A stretch of DNA of 33,283 nt, taken from NCBI GenBank assembly GCA_009885105.1, contig VFLI01000105.1:1-33283 (forward strand). The letters run 5' to 3'. Origin of the DNA: Spirochaetia bacterium. GTDB taxonomy: Bacteria > Spirochaetota > Leptospiria > Leptospirales > Leptonemataceae. Position 1 is the stretch's first letter. Each line of letters begins with the position of its first letter. The position numbers and the translations under genes were made by a program. Below the pieces are notes generated by a model. It made no database searches. It worked only from the letters and a program-made list of their open reading frames with translations, and was not told the origin of the DNA. Shown here piece by piece: positions 33,182 to 33,283 of this stretch.

Positions 33182-33283
33182 CATTGTTATCATTGTTTCG
33201 AACCACTTTCCGAATGACTGCAAGGTCTTCAGGGGCAAGGTTGAGAATGTCTTCCTTAGGAGAAGCGTAGTAGATCAGTTTTG
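33148..33283 (-). CDS. Possible C-terminal fragment of a gene running off the right edge
   Basis: On the minus strand an open frame enters at the window end and reads KLIYYASPKEDILNLAPED and onward (LAVIRKVVRNN) before running antisense into the tRNA-Ala 3' half and stopping at 33148. The first 30 residues look protein-like, but overlap with a tRNA is unusual. It could be a real short gene whose end overlaps the tRNA, or chance. Confidence 0.25.

Overview
The window looks like the chromosome of a Gram-negative bacterium of roughly balanced GC with a respiratory lifestyle. Exported proteins carry Sec signal peptides, one has a lipobox, and no phage, plasmid or transposase gene is visible. The lineage is uncertain. 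The loose lipobox, the phosphofructokinase of the type also found in trypanosomes, and the long K/P/A-rich coiled-coil protein would suit a spirochaete (Leptospirales-like), but this is only a suggestion.

Layout. 1-1743: a tandem repeat and an inverted-pair repeat precede an ATP-type phosphofructokinase gene, followed by a second inverted-pair repeat. 1744-9850 (minus strand): one respiratory operon. In transcription order it encodes a degenerate heme-copper-oxidase-like protein, a 48-residue membrane peptide, a CuA subunit II, a heme-copper subunit I without the active-site tyrosine, a membrane-anchored Sco protein, a cytochrome b / [4Fe-4S] / MvhD-like fusion, and heme O synthase. 10069-11391: an Rrf2-family and a Crp/Fnr-family regulator, divergent from that operon. 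11496-13734: a small CBM48 protein, a PAS histidine kinase without a partner regulator, and an unknown protein. 13793-17427: a GH130 enzyme and a GT4 / alpha-barrel fusion. 17676-21466: a slipin, ThrH, tRNA-Leu, and hisB-hisH-hisA. 21541-28094 (minus strand): a transglutaminase-like protein, an MBL-fold hydrolase, an inactive/active pair of M16 peptidases, an exported caspase-like protein with C-terminal repeats, and a lipoprotein. 28238-33181: tRNA-Ile, a 1252-residue GAF / coiled-coil / ATPase protein, a short-chain dehydrogenase, and tRNA-Ala.

The most interesting region is 1744-11391. Subunit I keeps all six metal-binding histidines, but the residue four after the helix VI CuB histidine, normally the cross-linked tyrosine, is glutamine. 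That is the kind of change seen in nitric oxide reductases derived from oxidases. It sits with a second oxidase-like protein that has lost its helix VII histidine pair, a CuA subunit, copper and heme maturation genes, and a cytochrome b fused to iron-sulfur domains with no Rieske protein. Beside it are two regulators of families that sense NO, O2 or redox state. My reading is a candidate non-canonical NO reductase or alternative respiratory system; the substrate is inferred, not shown. Two near-identical palindromes (TAYGAC-N4-GTCRTA), one upstream of the Crp/Fnr gene and one between the CBM48 and kinase genes, may be that regulator's operators.

The gene-sparse stretches mostly hold short inverted-pair repeats of three sequence families. 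One of them lies inside the respiratory operon.
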